From: Methanobacteriota archaeon
GTDB taxonomy: Archaea > Hydrothermarchaeota > Hydrothermarchaeia > Hydrothermarchaeales > SZUA-236
Assembly: GCA_003695745.1 (NCBI GenBank)
Contig: RFHW01000057.1
Span: 1-5,949, forward strand
DNA: 5,949 bases
Direction of reading: 5' to 3'
Positions 1-5,729 of the stretch are shown in pieces. A program made the translations under genes and the position numbers. The stretch's first letter is position 1. Each line of letters starts with the position of its first letter. The notes under the pieces were generated by a model. The model had not been told where the DNA came from. It searched no databases and saw nothing but the letters and a program-made list of their open reading frames with translations.

Positions 1-750
1 CACACCTGCCAGGCCTCCGATCTCGAACCCGCCCACCTTGGCAAGCACATCAACGCCGTCACCGGGGTCAGGGTTGTTGAGGCTTATGGCCCTTTCAATG
101 ACCCTCACCTTGTTCTCCAAGGTGCTGTCGTCTATCCCGGTCCCTCTTCCAGTGGCCTCATAGGGCGAGATGCCTGTGATCACCGAGGTGATCGCTGCTG
201 AAGCCGTGGTGTTGCCGATGCCCATGTCGCCGGTCCCAACGATGTCAAGGCCGTTCTTCATCTCCTCCTCAACGATCTCGATGCCGGCCTCTATGGACCG
301 CTCTGCCTCGGCCCGGGTCATGGCCGGGCCGCAGGTCATGTCCCTCGTGCCATGGGCCACCTTCTTGGAGACGAGCCTTGGGTCATCTGGGAGGTCGCAG
401 GCCACGCCCATGTCCACCACCACGACGGTTGCGCCGATATGGCGGGCGAGGACGTTTATGCCTGCTCCGCCGCTGAGGAAGTTGAAGACCATCTGTCCTG
501 TGACCTCGCTTGGATAGGCGCTCACGCCCTGCGCTGTAACGCCATGGTCCCCTGCCATGGTGATTATGGTCTTTGACCTGATCTTTGGCCTCTCCTCCCC
601 TTTGATGCCTGCAATCTTTATGGACAGCTCCTCAAGACGTCCAAGGCTTCCCTGGGGCTTTGTGAGCCTGTCCTGTCTCTGCCGGGCCGCATCCATGGCA
701 GCCTCTTCCAGGGGTTTGATCCTTTTTACCCTTTCCTCTATCATTCCCAT
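1..750 (-). CDS. cobT: CobT, nicotinate-nucleotide:dimethylbenzimidazole phosphoribosyltransferase (C-terminus cut by window edge)
   Basis: CobT transfers the phosphoribosyl group of nicotinate mononucleotide to a lower-ligand base (dimethylbenzimidazole or a relative), giving the alpha-ribazole phosphate used for the cobalamin nucleotide loop; it is cytoplasmic. The visible 250 residues begin MGMIEERVKRIKPLEEAA. They carry the family signatures in order: KPQGSLGRLEEL (about residues 31-42), MAGDHGVTAQGVSAYPSEVT (65-84), GGAGINVLAR (94-103) and GDMGIGNTTASAAIT (174-188). The last has Asp175 where Salmonella CobT has Glu174 (GEM), a conservative change that I believe also occurs in other family members. 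The family is about 350 residues long, so roughly the last 100, including the catalytic Glu equivalent to Salmonella Glu317, lie outside the window. The ATG ending at 750 is chosen because a TATA-like box lies ~30 bases upstream; the ATG at 758-760 is out of frame. It is divergent from the winged-helix gene. Identification is firm; the base actually used is unknown. Confidence 0.96.
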   Translation of the reverse strand, partial: MGMIEERVKRIKPLEEAAMDAARQRQDRLTKPQGSLGRLEELSIKIAGIKGEERPKIRSKTIITMAGDHGVTAQGVSAYPSEVTGQMVFNFLSGGAGINVLARHIGATVVVVDMGVACDLPDDPRLVSKKVAHGTRDMTCGPAMTRAEAERSIEAGIEIVEEEMKNGLDIVGTGDMGIGNTTASAAITSVITGISPYEATGRGTGIDDSTLENKVRVIERAISLNNPDPGDGVDVLAKVGGFEIGGLAGV

Positions 751-775
751 GCTGTCCCATGGTGGGTTGATGGGT

Positions 776-784
776 GTATTTAAG
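776..784 (-). promoter_or_regulatory. TATA box of cobT
   Basis: The minus strand reads CTTAAATAC, preceded by an A-rich stretch (GAGAAAAAT) that resembles a BRE. Its centre is ~30 bases upstream of the cobT ATG, so transcription would start within a few bases of that ATG, giving a leaderless or nearly leaderless mRNA. Inferred from spacing and composition only. Confidence 0.6.
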
Positions 785-838
785 ATTTTTCTCAAAAGGG
801 GTTGAGCCTTAATTAAAGATAAGTTGAATAGATTCCAA

Positions 839-848
839 AGATATTTAA
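839..848 (+). promoter_or_regulatory. TATA box of the COG1497-like regulator; decides its start
   Basis: The plus strand reads CCAAAGATATTTAACC around here: an A-rich BRE-like segment followed by a TATA box. The ATG at 851 and the TTG at 824 lie beside or upstream of the box and so cannot be leaderless starts. The in-frame ATG at 872 lies ~28 bases downstream of the box centre, the same spacing as the neighbouring genes. Confidence 0.65.
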
Positions 849-871
849 CCATGGCTTCCCTATCAGTGTCC

Positions 872-1630
872 ATGCTGAGCAGGAGATTCCTTGTTCTCAC
901 CGAGATCGCCGCAGGCCAGCCGGCGGTGAAGCAGTCTGAGATCGCTGAGAGGCTCTCCATATCTGTTCAGGCCGTGTCCGCCATAATCAAGGGGCTGGTG
1001 TCGGAGGGCCTGGTGGAGAGCGCCGGCCCCCTTGATTACAGGCTGACCCCGAGGGGTGTGGAGGTGCTCATGGAAGGAGGGAGGTCCATGCGCGAGCGCT
1101 CGCGCCAGATCCTTGATGAGATACTCAGGCCGGAGCGGGTCTTCTGCGCCATCGCATCTGATGATGTAAGGAAGGATGAGGTGGTGGGGCTGTGGATGGA
1201 AGGGGGTGTGCTGAGGGCAGGGCGCGGAGGCTCTGGAGCGGCGCGGGGCAGGGCCCTCTCCCGCGCCAGGAGAGGTGATGATGTGGGCGTCATCGATGTG
1301 GAGGGCATAATCCCCCTCAAAAAGGGGATGGTGCGGGTCCTGAGGATACCGTCCATCGAAAAGGGCGGGAGCCAGAGGGCGGACCTGGAGCAGCTGAGAG
1401 AGAGGGCCGGGGGCTTTTTGTGCTGTCTTGGGGTGGAGGCGCTGGTGGCTCTGAAGAAGGTGGGGAGAAGGCCCAGGTCTTTCTTTGGCTCTCTCCACAC
1501 CGCCATCGAGGCAGCTCACCACGGTATCAGCCCTGTGGTGGTGGCATCTGAAAAGGAGGTCCCCGGGCTCATAGAGGCCCTTGAAAGGGAGGGCATAAGC
1601 TACACCATAGAGGACGCATCCACAGGGTAA
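872..1630 (+). CDS. COG1497-like winged-helix transcriptional regulator
   Basis: Predicted DNA-binding regulator of 252 residues. Residues ~1-65 form a winged helix-turn-helix: LSRRFLVLTEIAAG (helix 1), KQSEIAERLSI (helix 2), SVQAVSAIIKGLVSEGLVES (recognition helix) and DYRLTPRGVEVL (wing). Residues ~70-252 form a separate domain of unknown function, probably for sensing or oligomerisation, with a basic Gly/Arg-rich segment (~115-135), FLCCLG (183-188) and a C-terminal alpha/beta-looking part with SFFGSLHTAIEAAHHGISPVVVASEKEV. The length and the layout of HTH plus long C-terminal domain match the archaeal COG1497 family as I remember it. The in-frame frame extends upstream to a TTG at 824 and an ATG at 851, but the TATA box at 839-848 makes the ATG at 872 the likely start. 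The target is unknown; divergence from cobT with a short shared intergenic region makes cobT and the gene itself plausible targets. Cysteines 92, 184 and 185 and histidines 209, 216 and 217 could bind a ligand, but this is speculation. Confidence 0.85.
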   Translation: MLSRRFLVLTEIAAGQPAVKQSEIAERLSISVQAVSAIIKGLVSEGLVESAGPLDYRLTPRGVEVLMEGGRSMRERSRQILDEILRPERVFCAIASDDVRKDEVVGLWMEGGVLRAGRGGSGAARGRALSRARRGDDVGVIDVEGIIPLKKGMVRVLRIPSIEKGGSQRADLEQLRERAGGFLCCLGVEALVALKKVGRRPRSFFGSLHTAIEAAHHGISPVVVASEKEVPGLIEALEREGISYTIEDASTG

Positions 1631-1639
1631 ACATTTATC
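1630..1639 (+). promoter_or_regulatory. TATA box of the PNPOx-like gene
   Basis: The sequence AACATTTATC begins on the last base of the preceding stop codon and is centred ~30 bases before the ATG at 1665, which fits an independent leaderless promoter. The CATATAG at ~1651-1658 is too close to the ATG for this role. Confidence 0.5.
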
Positions 1640-1664
1640 AGCGCCCCAAGCCATATAGCCGCCC

Positions 1665-2072
1665 ATGGATATGAAGGAGTATTTTGAGAGGACTGGCGGG
1701 GTAGGTGTTCTTTCCACCGCCGATAGCTCCGGGAAGGTGAACTCGGCTGTCTTCGCAAAGCCCCATGTTATGGAGGATGGCTCCGTTGCCTTCATCATGC
1801 CCGGGCGCCTGACCCATCGCAACCTGCAGGAGAACCCCCATGCAGCCTATCTCTTCATGGAGGAGGGGGGCGGCTACAGGGGTGTGAGGCTCCATCTCAC
1901 CAAGCTCAGAGAGGAGCGGGACAGCGAGCTTCTCTATTCCCTGAGACGGGTGAAATATGATGGTGACGAGGGCAGGAGCCGGTTCCTGGTGTTCTTCAGG
2001 GTGGACCGGGTGCTCCCGCTGGTGGGAAGCGACGGGTCCATGGCGCCCTTCAAAGTAGCACGAAAGATTTAA
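1665..2072 (+). CDS. Pyridoxamine 5'-phosphate oxidase-like FMN-binding split-barrel protein
   Basis: Small cytoplasmic protein of 135 residues with the layout of the pyridoxamine 5'-phosphate oxidase-related split-barrel family: a short N-terminal helix ([11 protein letters not shown]), strands around [22 protein letters not shown] (13-33), the central [26 protein letters not shown] (41-66) and [12 protein letters not shown] (70-81). Members usually bind FMN, sometimes F420 or heme, as homodimers. This one is too short and divergent to be assigned as the vitamin B6 enzyme PdxH, so the substrate is unknown. Closely similar proteins of this size (MDLKEYFE... starts) are, from memory, common in methanogens and anaerobic bacteria. 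The ATG at 1665 is preferred for its spacing to the TATA box; the ATG at 1671 is also in frame. It follows the winged-helix gene by 34 bases, but its own promoter is likely. Confidence 0.85.
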   Translation: MDMKEYFERTGGVGVLSTADSSGKVNSAVFAKPHVMEDGSVAFIMPGRLTHRNLQENPHAAYLFMEEGGGYRGVRLHLTKLREERDSELLYSLRRVKYDGDEGRSRFLVFFRVDRVLPLVGSDGSMAPFKVARKI

Positions 2073-2075
2073 AAA
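2064..2075 (+). promoter_or_regulatory. BRE/TATA of nikR, overlapping the upstream stop codon
   Basis: CGAAAGATTTAAAAAG contains a BRE-like CGAAA and an A/T-rich TATA box centred ~28 bases before the nikR ATG. The TAA of the preceding gene (2070-2072) is part of the box. The 13 bases ACGAAAGATTTAA recur exactly at 5729-5741 in front of another gene. Confidence 0.65.
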
Positions 2076-2098
2076 GTAACATCCATAAACTACAGCCC

Positions 2099-2518
2099 AT
2101 GAAAAAAGAAGGTCTTTCAAGGTTCGGCGTCTCCATACCACGGCAGCTCCTGGATAGATTCGACTCCGTCATCGAGGCCAAGGGATATTCCAACAGATCA
2201 GAGGCCATACGGGACCTCATCAGGAGCTATCTGGTGGAGGAGGAGTGGAAGGCCGAGGGCGATGTTGTGGGCTCCCTCACCCTCATATACGACCATGATG
2301 TGAGGGGCGTCTCTGACAAGCTCACCGAGATGCAGCACCACCACCACGGCAAGATCATATCCAGCATGCACGTCCATCTGGACGAGCACAACTGCATGGA
2401 GGTCCTTGTCATCACAGGCAGGGCAGGCGAGGTGAAGGGAATCGCCGACAGCCTAATCGCCTCGCGGGGCGTGAAGCACGGCAGGCTTGTCACAACCACC
2501 AAGGGGAAAGGGCTGTAG
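2099..2518 (+). CDS. nikR: NikR, nickel-responsive transcriptional repressor
   Basis: NikR is a tetrameric ribbon-helix-helix repressor that, with Ni(II) bound, shuts off nickel uptake genes. At 139 residues it has normal length. Residues ~6-48 form the RHH DNA-binding domain ([20 protein letters not shown] then [17 protein letters not shown]). Residues ~55-135 form the ACT-like metal-binding domain ([31 protein letters not shown], then [20 protein letters not shown]). The four high-affinity nickel ligands known from E. coli (His76, His87, His89, Cys95) correspond here to His80, His91, His93 and Cys99. A run of four histidines (80-83) includes the first ligand and adds possible side ligands. 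It appears to be transcribed alone from its own TATA box, with the start at ATG 2099 about 28 bases behind the box. No nickel transporter gene lies in the window, so the regulated promoters are elsewhere. Confidence 0.96.
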   Translation: MKKEGLSRFGVSIPRQLLDRFDSVIEAKGYSNRSEAIRDLIRSYLVEEEWKAEGDVVGSLTLIYDHDVRGVSDKLTEMQHHHHGKIISSMHVHLDEHNCMEVLVITGRAGEVKGIADSLIASRGVKHGRLVTTTKGKGL

Positions 2519-2522
2519 AGGC

Positions 2523-2563
2523 GCCGCACATGGCGGCAGGCCCACATGAGGACCTGCAGCCGC
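2523..2563. other. Hairpin-forming convergent intergenic segment, possible terminator region
   Basis: Between the facing ends of nikR and hemG lies a GC-rich segment with GCCGC (2523-2527), GCGGC (2533-2537) and GCCGC (2559-2563), so the middle copy can pair with either flank. The right-hand fold is strengthened by AGG/CCT pairing inside it. On the minus strand a short T-rich run (TTCTTTT) follows the hemG stop codon, which could serve archaeal T-rich termination; the plus-strand side has no T run. Role as a terminator is uncertain. Confidence 0.3.
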
Positions 2564-2574
2564 AAAAGAACCTC

Positions 2575-3960
2575 CTACCTGCCCTTCAGATAATCCACCA
2601 CCTTCCCCGCTACAAGGGGCGCGTTCCTCGTGCAGTCATTCAGCCCCACACCGCGGTAGGCGTTGCCTGTGAGAAAGAGACCGGGATATCTCTGAAGCCG
2701 CTCCTCGATCCTTTTAAGGCGGGCCTCATGGCCCACCACATACTGGGGGATGGCTCTCTCATGCCTGAATATACGGGTGTAAACCGGCTTTCGCTCAATC
2801 CCGAGGATCTCCCTCAGCTCACTTCTCACAAGCCTGATAAGCCCTTCATCATCAAGGAAGGGGAGCTCAGGCTCGATGGCCCCGCCCACAATGGACCAGA
2901 GCAGGACCTTCCCGGGCGGAGCCCGATGCCTGAAGGTGGACGACTCCCATCTGCAGCCAAGGATCCGCCGCTCCTCGCTCTTTGGTATGAGAAAGCCAAA
3001 GCCATCCAGCGGATGAGGCACATCCTCCCTCCGATAGCCCAGACAGACCACGGCAGCAGGGGCGTAGGGTATCTCCCCAAGGAGCCCGCTCAGCTCGCCA
3101 TCCAGCTCTGCAACAGCCTTGGCGGCGGCATATGCCGGGAGAGCCAGGACAAGGGCGTCGGCCTTCACAGGAGCAGCCCCACCCTCAAGGACAACGGTGT
3201 ATCGGCCGCCCTCTCTTTTGATGGTTGAAAGGCCCTTTCCAAGGATTATGGGGCCATCTATCGCCTTCCCAAGGGCGTCTGTAAGGCTCTGAACACCATC
3301 TTTGAAGGAGGTGAGCCTGCCAGCAGGCGCCGCCTTCACATCTGGGTCCTCCCTTGCCTTTTTCATCCTTCTGAAAACCGCCTTCAAAAGGCTGCCCCCT
3401 CCCTCTCTTTCAAGCTCCTTCATCACAGGGAAGCAGCTCTGGAGGCTGAGCCTCTCCGAATCCCCGGCGTGTATGCCTATGACCATAGGGCCAATAAGCT
3501 TCTCCTCAGCCTCACGCCCGAGGTGGCGTCTTCCAAAGGCAGCTATAGACTCGTCCTCTTCAGAGGAGGGCCGTGTGAAGGGCTCAAGAAGTATGCGGAG
3601 CTTCCCCCTGAGAGAGAGGATGTCGGATCTGATGAAGCTCTTCGGGCCGTCGGGCACAGGCCGCAGCCTCCCCCCGGTGTAGATGAACCTTTTCTTCGCT
3701 GCATCATTGCTTGGAAGCGGCTCCAGACCAAGCTCCTTTGCGAGCTCCAGGGTCTCAGGACGGCTGTCCAGAAAACCGGCGGGCCCTGCCTCACAGAGAA
3801 AACCCTCCTCCCGGATGGACCGCACCTTCCCGCCAAGCCTCTCCTCCTTCTCAACAACGGTGACCCTGGCCTTTACCTGCGCCTCAGCCGCCTGCTTCTC
3901 AACGGCATATGCCGTGGCAAGACCTGATATCCCGCCACCCACTATCACCACTTCAGCCAT
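2575..3960 (-). CDS. hemG: HemG/HemY-type FAD-dependent protoporphyrinogen (or coproporphyrinogen III) oxidase
   Basis: Flavoenzyme that removes six electrons from a porphyrinogen: protoporphyrinogen IX in the classic route (HemG/HemY), or coproporphyrinogen III in the coproporphyrin-dependent route (CgoX). Length is 461 residues, normal for the family. The N-terminal Rossmann FAD motif VVIVGGGISGLATAY (4-18) is followed by VVEKEERLGGKVRS (35-48) and EAGPAGFLDSRPET (57-70). The middle holds GPMVIGIHAGDSERLSL (157-173), and further on come GFGFLIPKSEERRILGCRWESS (320-341) and IPQYVVGHEARL (404-415). The C-terminal FAD signature GLFLTGNAYRGVGLNDCTRNA spans 427-447. There is no signal peptide or clear membrane segment. 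It lies 28 bases downstream of hemH in the same direction, so co-transcription is likely, although a TATA-like box over the hemH stop could drive it separately. The family is rare in archaea. Sequence alone does not say which porphyrinogen it uses. Confidence 0.95.
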   Translation of the reverse strand: MAEVVIVGGGISGLATAYAVEKQAAEAQVKARVTVVEKEERLGGKVRSIREEGFLCEAGPAGFLDSRPETLELAKELGLEPLPSNDAAKKRFIYTGGRLRPVPDGPKSFIRSDILSLRGKLRILLEPFTRPSSEEDESIAAFGRRHLGREAEEKLIGPMVIGIHAGDSERLSLQSCFPVMKELEREGGGSLLKAVFRRMKKAREDPDVKAAPAGRLTSFKDGVQSLTDALGKAIDGPIILGKGLSTIKREGGRYTVVLEGGAAPVKADALVLALPAYAAAKAVAELDGELSGLLGEIPYAPAAVVCLGYRREDVPHPLDGFGFLIPKSEERRILGCRWESSTFRHRAPPGKVLLWSIVGGAIEPELPFLDDEGLIRLVRSELREILGIERKPVYTRIFRHERAIPQYVVGHEARLKRIEERLQRYPGLFLTGNAYRGVGLNDCTRNAPLVAGKVVDYLKGR

Positions 3961-3983
3961 AATCCACTTTATGGCGGCAAGGA

Positions 3984-3994
3984 GGATATTAATC
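3984..3994 (-). promoter_or_regulatory. Possible internal TATA box for hemG over the hemH stop codon
   Basis: The minus strand reads GATTAATATCC, centred ~29 bases before the hemG ATG, and contains the hemH TAA (3989-3991). No Shine-Dalgarno sequence is visible before hemG, so a separate leaderless hemG transcript is plausible alongside read-through from hemH. Confidence 0.4.
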
Positions 3995-4969
3995 TTTTCC
4001 GCCTCTCTCCGCCGCCTCTTTCACGATCTCTGCAAGGGCCTTGACCAGCATGGGAGAGGTGTTGAGGGCCGGCGCCCTGGAGAAGGTGAGCCCGAGCCCC
4101 TCTGCAAGCCTCCTGTAGAGGATGTCCATCTCATAGAGGGTTTCCAGATGGTCGCTCACAAAGCTCACAGGCACCATGAGAAGGCTGTGACAGCCCTCGC
4201 TGGCAAGGGCCCTGAGTGTCTCCTCTGTGCTAGGACCGGTCCACCTCACAGGCCCGCTCCTGCTCTGGAAAGAGACCCTCCAGTCACCCACGTTGAGGGC
4301 GGCTGAGACCTCTCTTGCAGTCTCCATCACCTGATCCACATAGGGGTCGCCCTCATCTATGAGGCTCTGGGGCAGGGCATGGGCGCTGAAAAGGAGACAC
4401 ACATCTTCTCTCTCCTCAGGGGTGAATCTGGAAAGCCCCTGCCGCACCGTCTCCACCAGAGCATCTATATACCCTGGATGGCTGTGCCAGCCCTGCACAT
4501 AGGCCACGTCCATCCCGCTCCCATCCTCTGGAAGAGCCCGCCTCACCTCCCTGAAACAGGAGCCTGTTGTGGCCCTGCTGTACTGGGGGAAAAGGGGCAT
4601 GACCACAAGGCTGCTCACACCCCGTGACAGGGCCCTTTGCACCGCCTCCCATATATATGGGCGCCAGTAGCGCATGCCTATGAAGACGCTCCAGGAGCCG
4701 TTGAGCTCTGCCTCAAGGGCCCTGCCCTGCGCCTCCGTGATCCTTCTGAGGGGTGAGCCGCCGCCTATGAGCTCATAGCTCTTTCTGGTCCTCCGGGAGC
4801 GCAGTGCGGCCATCAGCCAGGCAAGGGGTTTCTGAAGCGGAGGAGGCCCTAATCGTATGATCTCCCTGTCAGAGAAGAGGTTGTAGAGGAAGGGCCTCAC
4901 CTCCTCAAGCGAGCCCGGCCCGCCGAGATTGAGAAGCAGAACCCCTCTTCTGCGGTCATCTGCAGCCAT
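3989..4969 (-). CDS. hemH: HemH, ferrochelatase (protoporphyrin or coproporphyrin type)
   Basis: Inserts Fe(II) into a porphyrin: protoporphyrin IX to give heme, or coproporphyrin III to give coproheme (CpfC) in the alternative bacterial route. It has 326 residues, typical for bacterial enzymes without the C-terminal extension. Motifs seen: GVLLLNLGGPGSLEEVRPFLYNLF (9-32), YELIGGGSPLRRITEAQ (65-81), IGMRYWRPYI (97-106), PLFPQYSRATTGS (125-137), and FSAHALPQS (194-202) with the metal-site His197. These are followed by FQSRSGPVRWTGPSTEE (234-250) and VPVSFVSDHLETLYEMD (266-282) with the catalytic Glu276. Cysteines are at 138, 191 and 260 only, so there is no C-terminal 2Fe-2S cluster motif. It is the first gene of a hemH-hemG unit, divergent from the A24 peptidase. 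The ATG at 4969 lies ~27 bases from a TATA box. The enzyme is unusual for an archaeon, which suggests bacterial origin. Confidence 0.96.
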   Translation of the reverse strand: MAADDRRRGVLLLNLGGPGSLEEVRPFLYNLFSDREIIRLGPPPLQKPLAWLMAALRSRRTRKSYELIGGGSPLRRITEAQGRALEAELNGSWSVFIGMRYWRPYIWEAVQRALSRGVSSLVVMPLFPQYSRATTGSCFREVRRALPEDGSGMDVAYVQGWHSHPGYIDALVETVRQGLSRFTPEEREDVCLLFSAHALPQSLIDEGDPYVDQVMETAREVSAALNVGDWRVSFQSRSGPVRWTGPSTEETLRALASEGCHSLLMVPVSFVSDHLETLYEMDILYRRLAEGLGLTFSRAPALNTSPMLVKALAEIVKEAAERGGKD

Positions 4970-4990
4970 ATGGTGCCTCTCTGGTCAATT

Positions 4991-5000
4991 CTTTTAATAA
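4991..5000 (-). promoter_or_regulatory. TATA box of the hemH-hemG unit
   Basis: The minus strand reads TTATTAAAAG after an A-rich GCCAAAAG, centred ~27 bases before the hemH ATG at 4969. This implies a leaderless hemH message. It shares an 80-base divergent intergenic region with the peptidase promoter. Confidence 0.6.
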
Positions 5001-5020
5001 CTTTTGGCGATAGATAGGGC

Positions 5021-5028
5021 TATATAAG
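5021..5028 (+). promoter_or_regulatory. TATA box of the A24 peptidase gene
   Basis: TATATAAG is a near-consensus archaeal TATA box, centred ~26 bases before the ATG at 5050. A short inverted repeat (ATAG-GG-CTAT, 5014-5023) overlaps its upstream edge and could be an operator, though it is short enough to be chance. The out-of-frame ATG at 5031 would fall before the predicted transcription start. Confidence 0.7.
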
Positions 5029-5049
5029 ACATGAAACACTATCATCTCC

Positions 5050-5715
5050 ATGGCAGACACCGTTCTCCTGCGCATCCTCTCATCCATGTTGATCCTCTCC
5101 TACGGCTCTCTTCAGGACATAAAACGCCGTGAGATCGACAGCATTGTGTGGCAGGCAATGGTCGTGCTGGCCGCATTTTTCCTTGTGTTGGATGTCTATT
5201 CAGAGGGGGAGCCCCGGCTCCTGATACCATTCATTTTCATTGTTCTTGTGGGCATCGTCTTCTCAGCCGGCATCCACCACCTCGGCCTCATGGGCGGCGG
5301 CGACGCAAAGCTGCTCATCGGCCTCTCTGCAATGTTCCCTCTCCTGCCGCCGGGGGGCAGGTTCATCTTCCCGGCGCTCTTTCTCAGCGTCTTTACAAAC
5401 GCTATTTTGATATCTCTCCTCATCCCGCTCTGGTTTTTCATATCAAACATAAGGATGCTGCCAGAGGTCAGGGGCTACAGAGACCTGTTAAGGCTCTTTG
5501 CAGCCCGCAGGAAAGAGGCAAAGGATGTGGGCAGATTCGAAGCCGTCCTCGACGACGATAGGCTTTTCATCAGCACAAAAAACGTTGAGTTCGGAGCCGG
5601 CGACCGGGATGGAGAGGTGTGGGCGGCGCCGGCCCTGCCATTCATAGTCTTCCTCACAGCAGGGTTCGTGGTGTCCATCCTCTACGGCGACATACTATAC
5701 ATCCTCTTTGCCTGA
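5050..5715 (+). CDS. Archaeal A24-family prepilin/preflagellin peptidase (FlaK/PibD-like)
   Basis: Integral-membrane aspartic peptidase that cuts the class III signal peptide of archaellins or type IV pilin-like proteins, on the cytoplasmic side of the membrane. Length is 221 residues. The two catalytic aspartates are in place: Asp23 in SLQDIKRREID and Asp85 in MGGGDAKLL (the GxGD motif). Hydrophobic segments lie at about 5-21, 33-50, 57-75, 86-100, 106-132 and 195-219. A charged soluble loop (about 134-193) precedes the C-terminal segment APALPFIVFLTAGFVVSILYGDILYIL, which matches the archaeal A24 C-terminal domain (Arc_PepC_II type) as I recall it. The ATG at 5050 is set by the TATA box at 5021-5028. 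No archaellin or pilin gene lies in the window, so whether it acts on archaellins (FlaK) or on other pilins (EppA/PibD role) cannot be decided. It appears to be a single-gene unit, unrelated to the flanking heme genes. Confidence 0.92.
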   Translation: MADTVLLRILSSMLILSYGSLQDIKRREIDSIVWQAMVVLAAFFLVLDVYSEGEPRLLIPFIFIVLVGIVFSAGIHHLGLMGGGDAKLLIGLSAMFPLLPPGGRFIFPALFLSVFTNAILISLLIPLWFFISNIRMLPEVRGYRDLLRLFAARRKEAKDVGRFEAVLDDDRLFISTKNVEFGAGDRDGEVWAAPALPFIVFLTAGFVVSILYGDILYILFA

Positions 5716-5729
5716 GCCTCTTCCCCCTA

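Noticed and set aside
170..805. Three overlapping plus-strand open frames opposite cobT
   Set aside because: The minus strand encodes an unmistakable CobT here; the plus-strand frames are shadows with no motif.
751..871. Possible cobalamin riboswitch upstream of cobT
   Set aside because: The gap is only 121 bases, the promoter leaves almost no 5' leader, and no B12-box-like conserved element is visible.
863..1822. Long antisense open frame (319 codons, minus strand) across the winged-helix gene
   Set aside because: Its composition (rich in Pro, His, Leu, Arg) is that of a shadow frame of a GC-rich gene. It has no recognisable domain, covers both the winged-helix gene and part of the next gene, and has no promoter at its start, whereas the plus-strand genes have clear family features.
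1665..2072. Assignment of the split-barrel protein as PdxH or as a HemQ-type heme enzyme
   Set aside because: At 135 residues it is much shorter than PdxH and HemQ and lacks recognisable motifs for either, so only the broad fold family is supported.
2530..3228. Plus-strand open frame of 232 codons antisense to hemG
   Set aside because: It is entirely opposite conserved parts of hemG, has no recognisable domain or promoter, and has the low-complexity look of an opposite-strand shadow.
3683..4306. Plus-strand open frame of 207 codons across the hemG-hemH junction
   Set aside because: Ser- and Pro-rich N-terminal half with no family features; lies opposite both heme genes. The AAGGAGG at 3979-3985 resembles a ribosome-binding site on this strand but does not precede any plausible gene start.
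5148..5678. Further open frames on both strands inside the A24 peptidase gene
   Set aside because: They are out-of-frame shadows; the peptidase frame has both catalytic aspartates, membrane segments and a well-placed TATA box.
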